Shown in pieces: positions 34,807 through 44,636 of a stretch of DNA of 64,000 bases. The translations under genes were made by a program, and so were the position numbers. The first letter of the stretch is position 1; every line of letters begins with the position of its first letter. The stretch is from Coptis chinensis (Eukaryota; Streptophyta; Magnoliopsida; Ranunculales; Ranunculaceae): positions 60,082,501-60,146,500 of the forward strand of contig CM027381.1 of the NCBI GenBank assembly GCA_015680905.1. The letters run 5' to 3'. The notes under the pieces were generated by a model. The model had not been told where the DNA came from and did not search any database. It saw nothing but the letters and a program-made list of their open reading frames with translations.

Positions 34807-34973
34807 CCGAAGTTAACAAGTTAGCCACTATCTTGGTGGAAGGTTTCACCTTGATTTTAACTGGGGAAAATAATCACCAGTTTTTCACCTCTGCATTGCA
34901 CACCCCTTTTTCAACAAAACCGGTGACTATAGTCACAAACCCCCCAAAACCACCTGCATTGCAAATGCTCTTA

Positions 34974-35117
34974 CTAGTATACTGCCCGTCTGCCCATTGT
35001 AGTGGGGAGTGAGCAGAGCCCTGCGCGACTGCGCATGCCATGGTTCAATTGAATGTCACTCTCAGCTTGTGTTCGATCTAACATAATTTAAAATTTCTCA
35101 ATCTCAATCTTAAAGTG
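34974..35117. other. Flank of the Harbinger insertion
   Basis: Short AT-rich stretch after the TTA target copy. Nothing recognisable. Confidence 0.4.
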
Positions 35118-35375
35118 ATCATACATTATACTGAGGTATGAACATTGATTGTTCACTCAAATAAATATGAACAATTATTGTTCATATTCCAATAGGTGTT
35201 CTTACTGATCATACATTATATTGAGGTATGAACAGTGATTGTTCAAACCCCAAATAGGTATGAACAATTATTGTTCATATTAACAATGATTGTTCATAGC
35301 TCATGATGAGGTATGAACAATGAATGTTCATACACTAAATAGACATGAACAATTAGGTATGAACAATGAATGTTC
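35118..35375. repeat. Array of TATGAACAAT / ATTGTTCATA palindromes
   Basis: The 10-mer TATGAACAAT and its reverse complement ATTGTTCATA, or 1-base variants, occur at least eight times in about 230 bp, several directly abutting as palindromes with a 1-base centre. Superimposed is a direct repeat that starts TGATCATACATTATA at 35118 and again near 35208. There is no coding potential, no TIR-TSD boundary and no regular spacers. Confidence 0.75.
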
Positions 35376-36104
35376 ATACTATATACACTGAGTCTTTTCA
35401 GTTGGGCTGGGCCGCTTATTATTTCGCATTAAGGGTATACTTGACATTTCATCTACTCGAGCCGTTTTTAATTTCGCAACAAGGGTATACTTGAACTTTT
35501 ATCTACCCGGTCCTTGCGAGTGATTAAAAAAAAAGGTGTCCTTACGAGTTACTTTCTTCCCTAATCTATCATGGAGAGTTTCTCCCTGTAAAAGTAAAAC
35601 AACTATATATTTAGACATGGGAAAAGTGGATTTCTCATTGATGGGCTCATCAAGTGTAACAATATTGATTGAATCTTTTATACCCTTAGTACTTGGACCA
35701 ACACTCATGCATTAACTTACAATTATACCTATAAAAAATATTGTAAATAAATTGTTCTCCAGCATCAAAATATAAGAATTCCAAAAAACAATATTGTTGG
35801 TACCATAATCATGGCGCCTCATGTTCAAAGTAAGACTACGAGGCATTAATAAATCCAAGAAAAAAAAATAAATGATAAAACATAATTTTATAAACATAAA
35901 TTTGGACAGAGCCTCCTTTGTATATGTTTGGCGTTAAATCACATAAAATCTTGTTATACATGTAAAATGAAATATTACATTCTCCACATGGATAAATCAT
36001 AGTCGTACATATTTGATGAACAAAAATTTCTGCAGAATCTCATTTGTATTTTCAACACTAAATCACAAAACTTGTCATACATGTAGAAACATATTTGTCT
36101 TTTG
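35376..36104. other. No gene; two diffuse duplications
   Basis: At about 35413-35515 a 50-bp block containing AAGGGTATACTTGA occurs twice in tandem. At about 35905 and 36036 a block containing CTCCTTTGTAT, AAATCACA and CATACATGTA occurs twice, 131 bp apart. No coding region supported. Confidence 0.45.
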
Positions 36105-36113
36105 TTATATAAA

Positions 36114-36396
36114 TGGTTTTTTAGACTTTGGTCCTACGCATAGTTGGTTTATTAGACTTTGGTCTAGAAAAGATTGAATAATAAACTTTAGTCCTAGTTC
36201 TATTTATTGACTGACAGTCAACGTTGTCAATCTTACATACAATTGAGTTGACTGACAGTCAATGTGGTCAATCTTACATATGACTGAGTTGACTAACAGT
36301 CAGCAAATAGAACTAGGATTAAAGTCTAATATTCAAGCTTTTATGGACCAAAGTCTAATAAACCAACTATGCGCAGGACCAAAGTCTAAAAAACCC
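36114..36396. mobile_element. Mutator-type MITE
   Basis: A 283-bp fold-back element. The left arm GGTTTTTTAGACTTTGGTCC matches the right arm GGACCAAAGTCTAAAAAACC, with pairing extended by CGCATAGTTGG. The 9-bp direct repeat TTATATAAA flanks it at 36105-36113 and 36397-36405. A 9-bp duplication and long TIRs are Mutator features. The centre contains a GACTGACAGTCAA palindrome in two to three copies. Non-coding. Confidence 0.8.
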
Positions 36397-36728
36397 TTAT
36401 ATAAACACTAAACATGCATTTGAAGAACCAAAAATGCATATATAGAATATCATCAAAAAACTATAGTAACGACATCCCAAAGGTTCTAAAACACTATACA
36501 TATAACAAGATACACTACAAACTGCTTAACTTAAAAGCTCTCACACCTGGTGTTACCTATATATACTCCACTAAACTTGCAATGCTCGGACAAAAATTAA
36601 ACTAACTTGAAATTTAAATAACAACCAAATACATAATCCAATATTAACTACTTAACTAAACAACTGGGAATCAAATTCTACTAAAAATAGGGAAATTTCC
36701 TAAACATAATACAACCAATGAACTAGCC
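36397..36728. other. No gene recognised (possible 3' part of element B)
   Basis: AT-rich sequence between the Mutator MITE and the stop of the minus-strand third ORF. It would be the 3' untranslated region of element B if B extends this far. No LTR boundary (TGATAA on the plus strand preceded by TCAAG) was found here or elsewhere below 38395. Confidence 0.4.
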
Positions 36729-37891
36729 ACGAGATGAAGATGAGCTAGAGCCATCCGTCCTACGTCGATAACGCTCATGCCTTCTAGAGTCAGCAGAAGA
36801 AGAACCCTCATGAGGTGGCAGGCGTCGTAGAACTTCTACTTGAAACATGCACTGTTGCTCCATAAAGACATCCATGGCTTCCCAACGCTCCATATGAGTA
36901 CGAGCGAGAGTCTCCATGTTAGCCTAGAGATCCTAGTAACTATCACCGAGCAACTCCAAATTAGACTGAAACTTATCTTGGTTATGGAGAATGGTACCTT
37001 GCCTAGTCTGGATAGCCTCACAAAGTTCACTAAGAGAACATTGGCCTGTACAAATTGTCTCATACTCGTTATGGAGAGTTCGCAGGCCACGATGAAGTAA
37101 TGAGACGCGGTCTATATCAGTAGTAGCCCTTTCCAAAGCATCTGCATCAAAACATGTCATGTCTTCTTCATCTTCCTCATCCGATACCATCTCAACACCC
37201 CTAACCTCAGGCAAATGCCAATCCCTTTGAATACAATCCCGATAAATATGTGCATTTTCATGCAACTTCAACTTAACCTGACTAGTCTTCGGAACACATC
37301 CCCAATACAACATAACCTTCGTAATCAATGTAGGATGCCAAACCCATACCTCCTGTTCTGAAGGGTCCAAAGAACGTGCAGACAACTCAAATTGATGTCA
37401 CTGGCTTTCATGGTGGCAATAACATTCCTACCAACCCACTGAGCCACAGCCAGCTAGTTTCTTCTCAGAGACGTCTGACAAACACAATGCGAGCCAGGAT
37501 TGTAACGTCTTTCCAAGACAGTCTCCATCATCAAAGGATTGATTCCACCAAGCTGAGATACCTGCATTGTGACTACGATGGGTCTTTGGTCCATGCCAGT
37601 AATCTCAGAAAACACGACTATAGTTAATTCCTTCCGACTACCATTCACCTTCACAAAAATCCTACGACCATCAATCTCCCTCTTCTTGTAAAAATCACAC
37701 ACCAAATTAGTGTGATAAAAATCATCCGTAGAACAACCCTTCCTACTTCCTAATACACATTTCGTTACCGAAAAAGGGGGAAAATTGTTGAAAAGTAAAA
37801 ACATGTTCCGAAAGAATCTTTGGGGTTTGAGGAGCCATTGAGTTTTGGAATTGGAAATTTTAGTGAATGTAAGGTGGGGGATAGTGAGCAA
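36729..37891 (-). pseudogene. Third ORF of element B, after integrase; function unknown
   Basis: Minus-strand coding sequence in three pieces. 37891-37454 reads FFRNMFLLFNNFPPFSVTKC and FYHTNLVCDFYKKREIDGRR. 37385-36933 reads EVWVWHPTLITKVMLYWGC, then an acidic stretch VSDEEDEEDM. 36917-36729 ends PPHEGSSSADSRRHERYRRR with a Ser-rich tail. A frameshift separates the first two pieces and a stop separates the last two. The pattern resembles, distantly, the 'putative plant transposon protein' domain common in Athila/Tat-type third ORFs, but this is weak. I see no signal peptide or convincing membrane span, so an envelope-like protein is not supported. The position after integrase matches where such extra ORFs occur. 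Confidence 0.45.
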
Positions 37892-38394
37892 AGAACTCTA
37901 TCAAAATTTGAATAGGTTATGTGTGGAGGTTAGGGCGCGGGCGCGCTCAAGGTTGGTCTAGAAACGAGGGCGTGCACACTCAAGGTTTTCTGGGTTCAGA
38001 CTTGTTCTTGAGTATGGAGGAGAGAAAGAAGAAAATCGCATTTGGTTTTTTTAAAAAGGGGTCACATGCGAGGCACATGACCGCATAGGGTTTAATTCGT
38101 TTGGGTCCAAGCCCAAAACAAATCCTGCAATGGCCATCCTGTCCTATGCCTCGTAAAATTTAAAACTAAAATTTCCGATTCGTTAATGGTCTGATTTTGG
38201 CGAATGAGCTATGAAAACGATCAACAGAGAAAGTACAATCCAATGATCTATAGAAAACTCAAATCTAACCGTGGTTGACATATAAGAAGTTGGAAAATGT
38301 GTGAATGACATAAGTTATATGATCAAAAGAAATCTAATTAAATTCATAGATAGTGTCAACCCGAATCAAAGTATGACTAAGCGGCATAAACAAC
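37892..38394. other. Non-coding region before the third ORF, with duplicated leader motif
   Basis: In minus-strand reading two copies of CCTTGAGCGYGCCCRCGCCC-like sequence lie at about 37985-37925 (variants CTTGAGTGTGCACGCCC and CCTTGAGCGCGCCCGCGCCC). The same motif occurs twice in the 5' leader of B (44620-44520). The remainder is AT-rich and unassigned. Collinearity with element A ends near 38395. Confidence 0.5.
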
Positions 38395-38430
38395 AGGAAT
38401 AGGAAGTTGAGCGATCAAGAATGGAAAGAC

Positions 38431-38458
38431 CAAACACCCCACCCCCAAACAAATTTTT
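38431..38458 (-). other. Internal polypurine-like tract of element B
   Basis: Read on the minus strand: AAAAATTTGTTTGGGGGTGG then GGTGTTTG. It is homologous to the tract at 9926-9943 in element A and resembles the terminal PPT, but it lies far from any LTR. Confidence 0.5.
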
Positions 38459-38879
38459 GAAAACAAGGTTTAGAAAATTTGTTTTAAAACGTGGGTCTTT
38501 TAAATTCAGATTCCTGAGACTTGCTAGATTACTGTTTATAGGGTTTTGATATTTTTTTTTTTTTTTTTTTTTATGAATAAGGTTTAATATAAAGGAAAAC
38601 AATAAAACAATAAATACATAAATCACTCCATAGAGAAACATGACTCAAAAACTGAGAAAACATGCAAAAGTGGAAAGCGTGAATTAAGTTAAATGTGGAC
38701 TTAGGATCTAGTACCTATAGCCATAAACTCCAAAGGGAGGGCCCGGTTACCTTAATGGTGCACTTACTAATATATGGAAATAAAAGAAAGTACACCAAAC
38801 ATCAAAGTTCAATCCTCATAGACAGGGTCCTGTAAAAGGACATCCTCCACATCTGGGGACATCAACTCATGAAAATATT

Positions 38880-39990
38880 TTAAACGTTGGCCATTAACTT
38901 GAAAGGTATTGTTGTCCTTGGGATTGACCAAGGTGATTGCCCCATAAGGGGTGACTTCAGTAACAAAAAGGGACCAGACCAACTTATTTTTAATTTTCCT
39001 GGGAAAATATGCAAATGGGATTTGTAAAGCAAAACCTTTTGACCAACCACAAACTCTTTATGCAAAATCTATTTATCATGAACACGTTTCATGTTAGCTT
39101 TATAATCTTTCGCGAGATCATAAGAATCACTACAGATTTGTTCAAGCTCATTTAATTGCAATTTGTGTTTGACACCTGCCTCATCAATATTGAAGTTCAG
39201 GCTTTTTATAGCCCACATATCATGGTGCTCCAATTCAACGGGCAAGTGACAAGGTTTTCCAAACACAAGTCTAAAGGGAGACATTCCTATAGGAGTTTTA
39301 AAAGATGTCCGATATGCCCATAAGGCATATGTTAGACGCTTAGACCAATCTTTTCGATCAGGATTGACTGTTGTTTCTAATATTTTTTTAATTTCCCTAT
39401 TAGAGACTTCTACTTGGCCACTAGTCTGTGGATAATAAGGAGTAGCCACCTTATGGGTAACTCCGTACTTCATAAGTAAAGAAGCAACAACTCTATTGCA
39501 AAAATTTGCTCCGCCATCACTGATGATGGCTTTAGGGATGCTAAAACAACAGAAAATGTATTCCTTAACGAAAAATACAACTGTCTTATAGTCATTTCTA
39601 CGACAAGCCATGGCCTCTATCTATTTGTTAATGTAGTTCATGGCAACAAGAATATAAATAAAACCGTGGGAAACAGAAAAAGGACTCATGAAATCAATGC
39701 CCCATACATCAAAAATTTCTACTACCATAATGGGATTTAAAGGCATCATATTACGTTAAGTGATACGCCCAAGTTGTTGGCAACGAACACAAGTCTTGCA
39801 ATGAACTTAGGCATCTTTAAAAAGGGTAGGCCAATAAAAACCACATTGAAGAACTTTAGCTGCCATTTTCATACCACTAAAATAGCCACCACACTCTTTG
39901 TCATGGCAGAAAGATAAAACCTCATTATATTCCCATTAGGTAATACAACAACAAATAATTTGATCCACACAATACTTAAAAAGGTAGGGC
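38880..39990 (-). pseudogene. Integrase of element B
   Basis: From high to low coordinates: an HHCC zinc-binding region, LSFCHDKECGGYFSG (second His replaced by Tyr) and CKTCVRCQQLG; then the rve catalytic core with [24 protein letters not shown] (Asp) and [16 protein letters not shown] (Glu), followed by [20 protein letters not shown]. The C-terminal part [20 protein letters not shown] resembles the SH3-like GPY/F-type tail. Stops include TAG before ILHKEF (near 39067; CAG to TAG plausible) and TAG before IEAMAC (TGG to TAG plausible). The enzyme would join element cDNA to host DNA. It is inactive as read. Confidence 0.85.
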
Positions 39991-40249
39991 TCATCCTAGT
40001 AGTATATCTTAACTCTGGCCAAACATTTTTTACATTTATTTTTTGACCAAACATCAGGAATAATACCAGAAGCTAAATAATTCACAATGTCGGCATACCA
40101 AGATGCAGAAAAAATAGAATAAAGATGTTCATCAGGAAAAGAATCAGGTATAGACTCAGAATCACTATCATTGTCATTGGTTAGTCTAGATAAATGATCG
40201 TCAACTACATTTTATCTTTAATTTCTAGGGTAAACTCTTATAGAAGAAG

Positions 40250-41700
40250 AATCCATCGGATCAATCTCTGTTTAGCATCCTTTTTGGCGAGAAGGTACCT
40301 AAGAGTTGCATGGTTAGTGTAGTCTTTGAACCAACCAAATAAGGACGGAACTTATCTAAAGCATAAACCACAACTAAAAATTCATTTTCTATAGTAGTGT
40401 AATTTCTTTAAGCATCATTTAAAGTCTTACTAGCATAATAAATAACAGTGAACTTATCATCTAGTTTCTGGCCTAACATGGCACCAATAGCATAATCGCT
40501 AGCGTCACACATAAGCTCGAAAGGTTTAGACCAATCAGGAGGTTGTATAATCGGTGTAAATGTTAAAGCGCCTTTTAAAGTTTCAAAAGCCTGTTTGTAA
40601 TCATAATTGAAATCAAAGATGGCATCTTTTAAAATCAGATTAATTAAAGGCCTAGCTAATTTTGAAAAATCCTTGATAAAACGCCTATAAAAACATGCAT
40701 GGCCTAAAAAGGCTCTAATGTCACGGATAGTCCATGGTATAGGTAAATATCCTATTTTATCTAATTTGGCCTTATCTACTTCTATGTCATCACTAGATAC
40801 AATATGACCTAACACTATTCCTCTTTTTGCCATAAAATGATATTTTTCACAATTTAAAACCAAATTCTTCTCCTCACACCGTGTCAACACCTTGGAAAGG
40901 TTAGACAGGCATTCACTGAAAGAGTCTCAATTGATAGAAAAATCATCCATGAAAACTTCCATGAAGTGCTCCACCATGTTACTAAAGATATGAAGTATAC
41001 ACCGCTGGAAGGTACCAAGAGCATTACAAAGGCCAAAAGGCATTCATTTATAGGCATATGTTCCAAAAGTACATATGAAGGTAGTCTTGTCTTGGTCGTC
41101 AGGATCGATAATGATCTGAAAATAGCCAGAGTAGCCATCTAAAAAATAATAATAAGCATGACCAGCTAGACGTTCGAGCATCTGATCTATAAAAGGTAAA
41201 GGAAAGTGATCCTTCTGTGTCATGGCGTTTAAGCGTCTATAGTCAATACATATCCTCCATTTCATAGGAACAATGGTAACCCCCAATTTTTTAGGAACTA
41301 CGTGAATGGGGCTTACCCAGTCGCTATCGGACATAGGATATATGATACCCGCATCGAGTAACCATAAGACTTCTTCCCTGAGCACCTATTTCATGGCAGG
41401 GTTCAAGCAACGCTGAGGTTCGCATGAAGTCTTCGTATTATCCTCCAAATATATATGATGTGTGCATACACTAGGGTCAATCCCCTTAATGTTGTCTAGG
41501 GACCAACCGATCGCAGAACGATGTTCCCTAATCACCCTAATCAAGCATGCCTCTTCATCAGCAGATAACTGAGAAGATATGATCACTAGATGACTACCAT
41601 CTGGATCAAGCTGGATATATTTCAACTCAGCAGGAAGAGGTTTAAGCACAGGGGTGGGAGGAATGGGTAAAAAGGCTTCTGGAGGGTCCTCGTCTTGAGT
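40250..41700 (-). pseudogene. Reverse transcriptase-RNase H of element B
   Basis: Same frame as the protease upstream. Landmarks: LKPLPAELKYIQLDPDGSH, SLDNIKGIDPSVCTHHIYLE, VSPIHVVPKKLG, MKWRICIDYRRLNAMTQKDH, FLDGYSGYFQI, MPFGLCNALGTFQRC, catalytic FMEVFMDDFSI, GHACFYRRFIKDFSKLARPL, then RNase H CDASDYAIGAMLGQ and YYASKTL. The frame from 42441 down to 40408 is never shifted; damage is by stops (YAYK-stop-MPFG is CGA to TGA compared with element E; NDA-stop-RNYTT is CAA to TAA). A small deletion in RNase H near 40300 (after RPYLVGS) shifts the frame before integrase. Confidence 0.88.
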
Positions 41701-41727
41701 ACTGAAGACTTGTTTAGGTAAGAGGTC

Positions 41728-42560
41728 TTAAAACTCAGAAAATGGAGCTACAGAAGGATTTAAGATAGGAGTAGACTGGAACAGGGAGTTGACTTCCTCT
41801 ACGTAGGAGTCGTCATCAAAGTCAGAACTTCTGAAGGAAAGGAATTGATGTATCTGATTCTCCTGAAACGTGTTGTTGAAATAATCTTGAGCTAAGCTCT
41901 CGATCATGCTAACTTCTCCATCAATAGTTGTATCGGGTAACTGTTGCATCATTTTGAAAGAATTTACATCAATAGAAAGATGGATAAAGGACATGGAAAT
42001 CGAACCATCACGGTAGTTTATGAGTGCATTGGCAGTTGCCAAGAAAGGATGCCCTAAGATGATAGGAACAGAGTCGTTAGCGACTTCTGTGTCGAGGATA
42101 ACGAAATCGGCTAGGTAGTAAAAATCTTGAACTTTAACCAGCACATTTTCAACCACACCTTTAGGATATTGAATAGAACGATCAGCTAATTGCAATGTTA
42201 TTTTAGTTAGTTGCATCTCTTGTAGACCTATTTATTTATATAGATAAAAAGGGAGTAAGTTAACACTCGCCCCCAGGTCTAATAGTGCAGTCGTCGTGTG
42301 GGTATCCCCTAAGGTGCATTGTACAGTAGGACAACTAGGGTCCATATACTTAACGATCCAATTATGTTCAGATAGAGTGGGAAACTGTTCAGTTAAAAAG
42401 GTATCTTTTAGAATGTTTGTTTTCTGCCTAGTAGTGCACAACTCTTTTAGAAACTTAGCATGTTGTGGTAATTTTTTAATAGCTTCAAGAAAAGGCAGGT
42501 TTATCGTAAGATTTTTAAAAACTTCCCTAATCTAGTCAAAATTTGTATCCTTGTTTAACA
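41728..42560 (-). pseudogene. Protease of element B
   Basis: Pre-protease segment (IREVFKNLTINLPFLEAIKK, KFLKELCTTRQKTNI), active site LLDLGASVNLLPFYLYK, then TLQLADRSIQYPKGVVENVL and IILGHPFLATANALI. The active site reads DLGAS where element A has DTGAS. One stop at 42232-42234 is CAA to TAA compared with YLYKQIGL in element A. Another stop lies in NFD-stop-IREVF near 42538. The enzyme cleaves the Gag-Pol polyprotein in the particle. Confidence 0.85.
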
Positions 42561-42599
42561 TGGCTAGTCTCTGGGGAAACGGTGGTTTCTCTATATATT

Positions 42600-44189
42600 T
42601 AGCATATTGATAAATAGGAGTTATAACCTTGGCCTCTTTCCTTTTGGGTTATGGTTTAACTGGTACGTCTACAGGAGTAGGATCTTTAGTTTCTATATCG
42701 GTATCTAGTAATTTTTCATTTTCAACGACCACTGGTGGTGTATTAATGGGCATAGTTACGACGTTATCAACCACTTTGCCAGAACGGATAGTGGTGATGG
42801 CATTTAACTCACCTACGTTAAAATTATCATTACTAGTATTACCGGTTACTTCAAAGGCTATGTTTGGCGTTTTAGGATTTGGTATAGCTTGACCTGGAAA
42901 CCCACCCTTCGGTTGGGCTTTCTCTTAGGTTAACTGTTGTATGGATTGTAAAATCTTTTGGTTAGCTTGCATGTAGGTTTTGAAATGATCCAGTTGTGAA
43001 GGTGTAGTGGCCACAGGTGGTGTGATAGAAACTATCTCACGTTGATTATTAACGGGTGGGTTGCGATAGTTGTTATTTATCAGGACGATACCTCTATTAT
43101 TATTATAATAATTATTATAATTATCTTATCCTTGTCCTTGTCTTGGTGGAGCTTGGTTGTAATTGTTTGCTGGCCTAATATTTTGATTTTTAAACCCCAA
43201 AGGTTTAACTTGTTGATTATTTCGCCAATCGAAGTTGGGGTTTTGTCTCCAAGGTGCGTTAGGTTCGCTATTTATGGAGCAAATATTGTCCGGCTGTACG
43301 AATGGTTGTGATAGTTGTTCATAGAAAAGAGGACAATAGGAGTCGGGATGCTCAAGACTCAAACATAAATTACATGGAATGGAGTTAACGTTCATGATAG
43401 GAGTAAGCTTATGTTGTACCGAAATGGCTTCTACCTTTTTTGTGGGAGATTCGATTAGAGTTCTAAGCTCGGGATCAGTTTTAACCTCAAACATACTGGC
43501 AGCCTTGGCTGTGGAAGAAGAATTAGCAGAGCGGGGGATGTCATTACCCCCCCCCCCTAGTTATTATTACACTTAGATTGATCTTCTAAAAACCTATAAG
43601 CCTCTGAGGCTTCTTTACTAAGGAAACTACCCCTAGTCATTATATCAAGAACCTCTTTATGATTATGTAAAAGCACTTTGAAAAAGGCACGAACAAGCGT
43701 GTCTTTCGCAAGGTTGTGATGTGGACAATCAATGAGAAGATCAATGAGCCGATTCCAAGTCTCTAAAAAGGATTCATGAGGATTCTGGTGGAAGAAATGA
43801 ATCTTTTGAAGCATTTCATCTGTCTTCAGTGGTGGGTAAAACTGTTCCATGAACAATTGAACAAGTTTGGCCCATGAGTCCACAGAATTAGGCGTTTGGG
43901 CAGTTAACCAAAATGTCGCCTTATTGGCTAGGGTGAAAGAAAACATTCTTCGTTTAATTTGTTCTGAACCTACGGTAAGATGTTGAAATGTGGTAGAAAC
44001 TTGTTCTATCCTACGCATATTCTGATAAGGCTTCTCGTGGTCTAACCCATGAAAAACTGGTAACAAATTAAATATATTCAGGGGAATTCTAAAATTCCCC
44101 ACTGGGTCTGCAAGAACGATGCATGACTTCGGGCAATCGTTTAAGGCTTTGTAAAAATCAGAGAGAGCAGTCTCTGTTTATTCAACCAT
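42600..44189 (-). pseudogene. Gag of element B
   Basis: ATG at 44189 opens MVE followed by a TAA at codon 4, then TETALSDFYKALNDCPKSCI. The capsid region reads LLPVFHGLDHEKPYQNMRRI, SVDSWAKLVQLFMEQFYPPL and MLQKIHFFHQNPHESFLETW (to 43557). A frame change coincides with a run of C/G at 43548-43557. The nucleocapsid part (43494-43126) has the knuckle CNLCLSLEHPDSYC followed by an Asn/Gln-rich region. The linker towards protease (42900-42600) contains ITTIRSGKVVDNVVTMP and Pro/Val-rich sequence. It assembles particles and packages RNA. Broken by several stops. Confidence 0.82.
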
Positions 44190-44636
44190 TGATGCAAGTG
44201 TAGTGTGTTCTAGATAGGTGTGTGCGTTGACGTTTACGATAGATAACGTTAGATGGTTTACTCTTACCGGACCTTAATTTTATGCAAGGTTAAGGCCAAT
44301 ATAAAAAAAAAAAACTACTAGCAGTAGTCAAACAACAACCTGATATACTAGAATTAAAACTCCTCTGATAGAAGAGACGAGGAGTGAAAGAAGGAGTACC
44401 TGAATGCCTCCTTGCTACGCGTATGAATAGCGTCTTTGATACGCGATCTCAGTCTATTGAAGAAGTTCGAAACACTGAATAGTAAAATTAACTTGAACAC
44501 AAAAAGATCCTATGACTAACCTATGAATCGGGCTTTCTTCAGAAGGGGTGTGGGTGCGCTCAAGTATAGAGTACACAAGGGCGTGGGCACGCTCAAGGTA
44601 CTGTTCCGAAAAAAAATCCAGTAACAAGAGGGCGGG

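Larger units (their letters stand above)
27857..34970. mobile_element. PIF/Harbinger transposon carrying a PMD gene
   Basis: Terminal inverted repeats GAGCAATTGCAATGCA (27857-27872) and, reverse-complemented, GAGCATTTGCAATGCA (34955-34970) are flanked by the trinucleotide TTA at 27854-27856 and 34971-34973, the classic PIF/Harbinger target duplication. The interior contains a harbinger DDE transposase gene (31419-32912, plus), the partner Myb/NAM-associated-type gene (33394-34527, minus) and a plant mobile domain gene (28640-30536, plus). Palindromic subterminal motifs built on GACGGAATnnAACATCCCGTC-like sequence occur near both ends and once internally at 31106. All three genes are broken. 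It inserted 100 bp upstream of a PPR gene start. Confidence 0.88.

Noticed and set aside
35118-35375. Repeat array considered as a CRISPR or hormone-response element array
   Set aside because: The repeats are palindromes with irregular spacing and no unique spacers, and the genome is a plant. The GAACA...TGTTC resemblance to steroid receptor sites has no meaning here.
36729-37891. Envelope-like protein for the third ORF of element B
   Set aside because: No signal peptide, furin-like site or convincing transmembrane segment is visible. Position alone is not enough.
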